Source: Engraulis encrasicolus
Lineage: Eukaryota; Chordata; Actinopteri; Clupeiformes; Engraulidae
DNA length: 64,000 nucleotides
Reading direction: 5' to 3'
Assembly (NCBI RefSeq): GCF_034702125.1
Contig: NC_085880.1
Location: 46,364,722 to 46,428,721 of the forward strand
The notes below the pieces were generated by a model. That model was not told the origin of the DNA, did no database searches, and saw only the letters and a list, made by a program, of their open reading frames with translations. Each line of letters begins with the position of its first letter. Position 1 is the stretch's first letter. The translations under genes and the position numbers were made by a program. Shown one piece after another: positions 61,116-64,000 of the stretch.

Positions 61116-61361
61116 GTAAGTTGTGCATTCAAAGTGTCAATGTAGAGATTAAGGTGATACAAAGTAAGGGCATTGAAGGACCATGGTGCAGTTGAATTGA
61201 ATGGGCAAATGTAAAAATGAAGGTTGAAATGTTCATTTGTTTTCTACATGTGCTTAAAAATGCAATGTTAAAGTCTCATATCTTTTGCATGGCCTTTTGC
61301 TTTGACTGATCAGATGATAAATAAGACTTTGCATTAATATTTAATGTTCTTGTTATTTCAG

Positions 61362-61670
61362 GACGCTGATGAAGAACGGATGTCCGAGGACCTTGCTGCT
61401 CAAAAAATGAAGATCTACAGCATCATGTCCAGCTCAGCAGAGGGGCCGAGCGATGTTGGTGTCGTCATTGAGGGAGTGAAAGTTCTCACCACTCTGGGTA
61501 CCTTTGCCAGGGCTTGCTGCATGCTCCTTGGGCTGACTTATGCACTAAATCTGGCCTACCCTAAGGAGCTCAGATATACATTTGAAATCTTCCAGAAGCT
61601 CCTTCTGGAGCTGGACTGTTCGAAGCAGTCCCCAAAGCTGCACACTTTGAAGAGTAAGTTGTTGGACTAA
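61362..61670 (+). CDS. Last exon of a multicopy teleost gene, function unknown
   Basis: The acceptor tgttatttcag precedes a 103-codon frame that stays open to TAA at 61668-61670. It reads DADEERMSEDLAAQ, then DVGVVIEGVKVLTTLG, LLGLTYALNLAYPKELRYTF and EIFQKLLLELD. I recognise the VIEG...LGL.YALN...P.EL.YTFE.FQK..MELD pattern as the C-terminus of a large family of uncharacterised teleost proteins. I do not know its function. The upstream exons do not join in frame. Either translation starts at the ATG at 61380 (96 aa) or this is the surviving end of a pseudogene. The family is often repeat-associated in my recollection, but that was not checked. Confidence 0.6.
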   Translation, partial: DADEERMSEDLAAQKMKIYSIMSSSAEGPSDVGVVIEGVKVLTTLGTFARACCMLLGLTYALNLAYPKELRYTFEIFQKLLLELDCSKQSPKLHTLKSKLLD

Positions 61671-61679
61671 GGAAATGCC

Positions 61680-62864
61680 GAACTGGACACTTGAGCTGAG
61701 GCGGTGCAATGGACACTTGACTTCAGTTTTTCAAAACTTAATGACTTAAAGATTTACCTTTTAATTTCTCCAAACACTACTTTTTCAAGCAGGTTGACAC
61801 ACGCACAAAAAAGTCAAAATGTGTTATGCCATCATCGGTTGATTTGTTGATATCTGATGTGTCTGTAGATGTGTTTGAAGCTGTGAACGAAACATAACAG
61901 TTATATCTACTGTGCCGTTTAGCAAACTTATGCTAAGACCGTGCGATGGACACTTGAGCTGAGGCATTGCGATGTGTACATTGTGTAGTGGCCAACAACC
62001 TTATGCCACATGGACTAGGTGAGAGTTTAATAGGGCCGTCCATTTGTAGATTTTGTCTTGGGCATTCTTCACAATATCAGACACATGAAGGTATAATTCC
62101 AAAGGAATTAGCATTGTGTTTTCAGATATTTACAAAGAAAAAGTACTTCAGTTTGTCTGAACTTAATGACTTAATTGGACATTTTCCTTTTAAGGGATCA
62201 GATAAAGCCAACTGCCCTCAAGCAGTTCTTAAAAGCTACATTCACCGCAAAACTACAGGTGGAAATGCCCATGAAAATTGGGCCTTAATAAGGTTGTTCT
62301 CATTGTTGGTCCACTGCACTGCACTTCATGTGTCTGATGTTCTGAAGAATGACGAATACAGAATGTGCAGACTGGTGTGTTCCCACTTCAAATAAAATAG
62401 CATAGTTTACATGTGCTCACTGTTAACTTTCTTACCAAACTTAGTGCATTGTTTTGGTGTTAAATGCACATGTCCATTGATTGAGAAACTGACTCATTTC
62501 CACTTTGTCACAGGATGTTCAGATGTACTGCATGACCTTTTTGAAGATATAATTCCAAGGGAATTCTTATTTTTTCCCCCCCAGATATTTACAAAGAATA
62601 AGTACTCCAGTGTTTCTGAACTTAAAGATTTACCTTTTATTTTTTGGCCAAACACTGCTTTTTCAAGGTTGTTTGACACACACACAAAAAAGTGTTATGC
62701 CATCATTGGTTGATTTGATTTAGCAAGGCTCATCACTGTCATGCACATGTTAGAAAATCCCTGTTATGTATCAAAATTATCTGACATGTCTGTAGATGTG
62801 TTTGAAGCTGTGAACGAAGCATTAAGTTATAACTACTGTGCCGTTAGCAAACTTCTGCTAAGAC
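61680..62864. repeat. Diverged duplicated blocks downstream of the uncharacterised gene
   Basis: 61739-61965 (ttaaagatttaccttttaat...tgtttgaagctgtgaacgaa...gaccgtgcgatgg) recurs at 62620-62880. A further partial copy (agatatttacaaagaa...tctgaactta) is at 62123-62180 and 62583-62640. The layout indicates tandem duplication of about 0.9 kb with rearrangement. No gene is supported. Confidence 0.65.
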
Positions 62865-63255
62865 CGTGCGATGGACACTTGAGCTGAGACCGTGCGATGG
62901 ACACTTGAGCTGAGACAGTGCAATGGACACTTGAGCTGAGACAGTGCAATGGACACTTGAGCTGAGGCAGTGCGATGGACAGTGCAATGGACACTTGAGC
63001 TGAGACAGTGCAATGGACACTTGAGCTGAGACAGTGCAATGGACACTTGAGCTGAGACAGTGCAATGGACACTTGAGCTGAGGCAGTGCAATGGACAGTG
63101 CAATGGACACTTGAGCTAAGACAGTGCAATGGACACTTGAGCTGAGGCAGTGCAATGGACACTTGAGCTGAGACAGTGCAATGGACAGTGTAATGGACAC
63201 TTGAGCTGAGACAGTGCAATGGACACTTGAGCTGAGACAGTGCAATGGACACTTG
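62864..63255. repeat. 26-bp minisatellite (gacagtgcaatggacacttgagctga)
   Basis: About 14 copies, some shortened to 'gacagtgcaatg'. Single precursor units sit at 61684-61720 and 61940-61970, before the array. Confidence 0.95.
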
Positions 63256-63740
63256 TGTGCACAAATGAATATGCTTTTTTTCTGTTGAGCAACCCATTTT
63301 AGTGTTGCTAAATTGAAGGGGGATAGACAAATAAATTTTATCTAATTTCCTACTACTTTTGTGCATGGTAGTCTCCTTAAGCAAATAAAACTAGCAAATA
63401 TAATGTAAATAATATGAGGAGAAAGTAGTAAATATTATTTAAATTAACTTTGGTAAGTTGCACATTTAAATTGAGAGTTTTTCATAATAAATATTTTTTT
63501 AAATTTACTCATTATTTTTAAGCAGTATAAGCTGTCATTTATAGAGTAAATAAAACACACATCTATAGTGTCTTCTATTAGCCGGTATATATTATTATCA
63601 CGTAAATATAAGTGATTTTTTTTCAATTAATTTTAATCAATATTGTAGTCATAAAATATAATCAATTATATCACGTGTCACTTTCTTGCCACAATATTAT
63701 TGAGTAAACCCTCTTCAAATTTTTTACAGTGTACAAATGA
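63256..63740. other. AT-rich, no feature seen
   Basis: Low-GC sequence with no supported gene or repeat structure. Confidence 0.5.
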
Positions 63741-63865
<125 letters not shown>

Positions 63866-64000
63866 GAATAAAACATACATACACAAAAACAGACCGCCCA
63901 CACGTGCACAGACACGCACACACACACTCACTCACAAAATGAGGACAGAGAAAAAGAAAGAGTGAGATCGTGTTTGATTGACACACTGCTGTGTAATATA

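Noticed and set aside
62833..63384. 183-codon HCLSSSVHCTV repeat protein
   Set aside because: It is a translation of the 26-bp minisatellite.

Overview
This window looks like teleost fish nuclear DNA. The reasons are the very high density of long (AC)n, (GA)n and GGAGA-type simple repeats, the vertebrate splice signals, a fish-style C2H2 zinc-finger gene, a tRNA-derived SINE, and Tc1/mariner, pogo/Tigger-like, hAT-like, piggyBac-like and Penelope-like elements stacked inside one another. The frequent 'taggcctac' flavour might suggest a clupeoid fish, but that is only a guess. I see no long conserved host gene. Most recognisable coding sequence belongs to mobile elements or multicopy gene families.

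The most notable object is a large DNA transposon at about 3857-17659 (13.8 kb). It is bounded by short inverted ends (TAGCCT) and a 9-bp direct repeat (CCATTTCGG). It carries two convergent, spliced, apparently intact genes. On the + strand is a 587-aa RecQ-type superfamily-2 helicase (3 exons, 4060-10451). On the - strand is a 1011-aa, 8-exon transposase-like protein of the DUF6589 type (17338-11132), with an N-terminal Cys cluster, conserved Asp motifs and a late C2H2 finger. A ~1000-aa transposase plus an SF2 helicase matches what I recall of the AcademH lineage of Academ transposons. Helicase intron 2 holds a four-level nest: the Academ-like element contains an hAT-like element (8-bp duplication CACTGATC), which contains a Tigger-like element (TA), which contains a Penelope-like retroelement (14-bp duplication, inverted terminal repeats, a GIY-YIG endonuclease remnant and two hammerhead-ribozyme-like cores).

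Region by region. 1-3850: a LINE endonuclease remnant and unassigned sequence. 3857-17659: the Academ-like element. 17750-18000: AC repeats. 18303-22355 (-): a C2H2 zinc-finger gene whose last two fingers lie beyond in-frame stops. 22.4-35.9 kb: MITEs, minisatellites and microsatellites, with another hammerhead-like core at 29469. 35972-41081: a mariner-like element split by a decayed Tc1 and an hAT-like element. 41.1-45.7 kb: SINE copies, one possible short exon and simple repeats. 45731-48275: a 2.5-kb heptamer (TAGTGTG) satellite. 48.3-51.0 kb: GGTGGA, AC, GA and GGAGA repeats with a 189-bp MITE.

51.3-61.7 kb (+): remains of a multicopy teleost gene of unknown function. One putative exon is split by a 7.15-kb long-terminal-inverted-repeat element (53315-60465, 8-bp duplication TCATTTTT). 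That element carries a TTAA-flanked piggyBac-like element, a ~114-bp tandem satellite, and a second near-identical Tigger-like copy. 61.7-64 kb: diverged duplicated blocks, a 26-bp minisatellite and an AC repeat.

All gene structures were built by hand from splice signals and reading frame. Homology statements are from recognition, not database searches.
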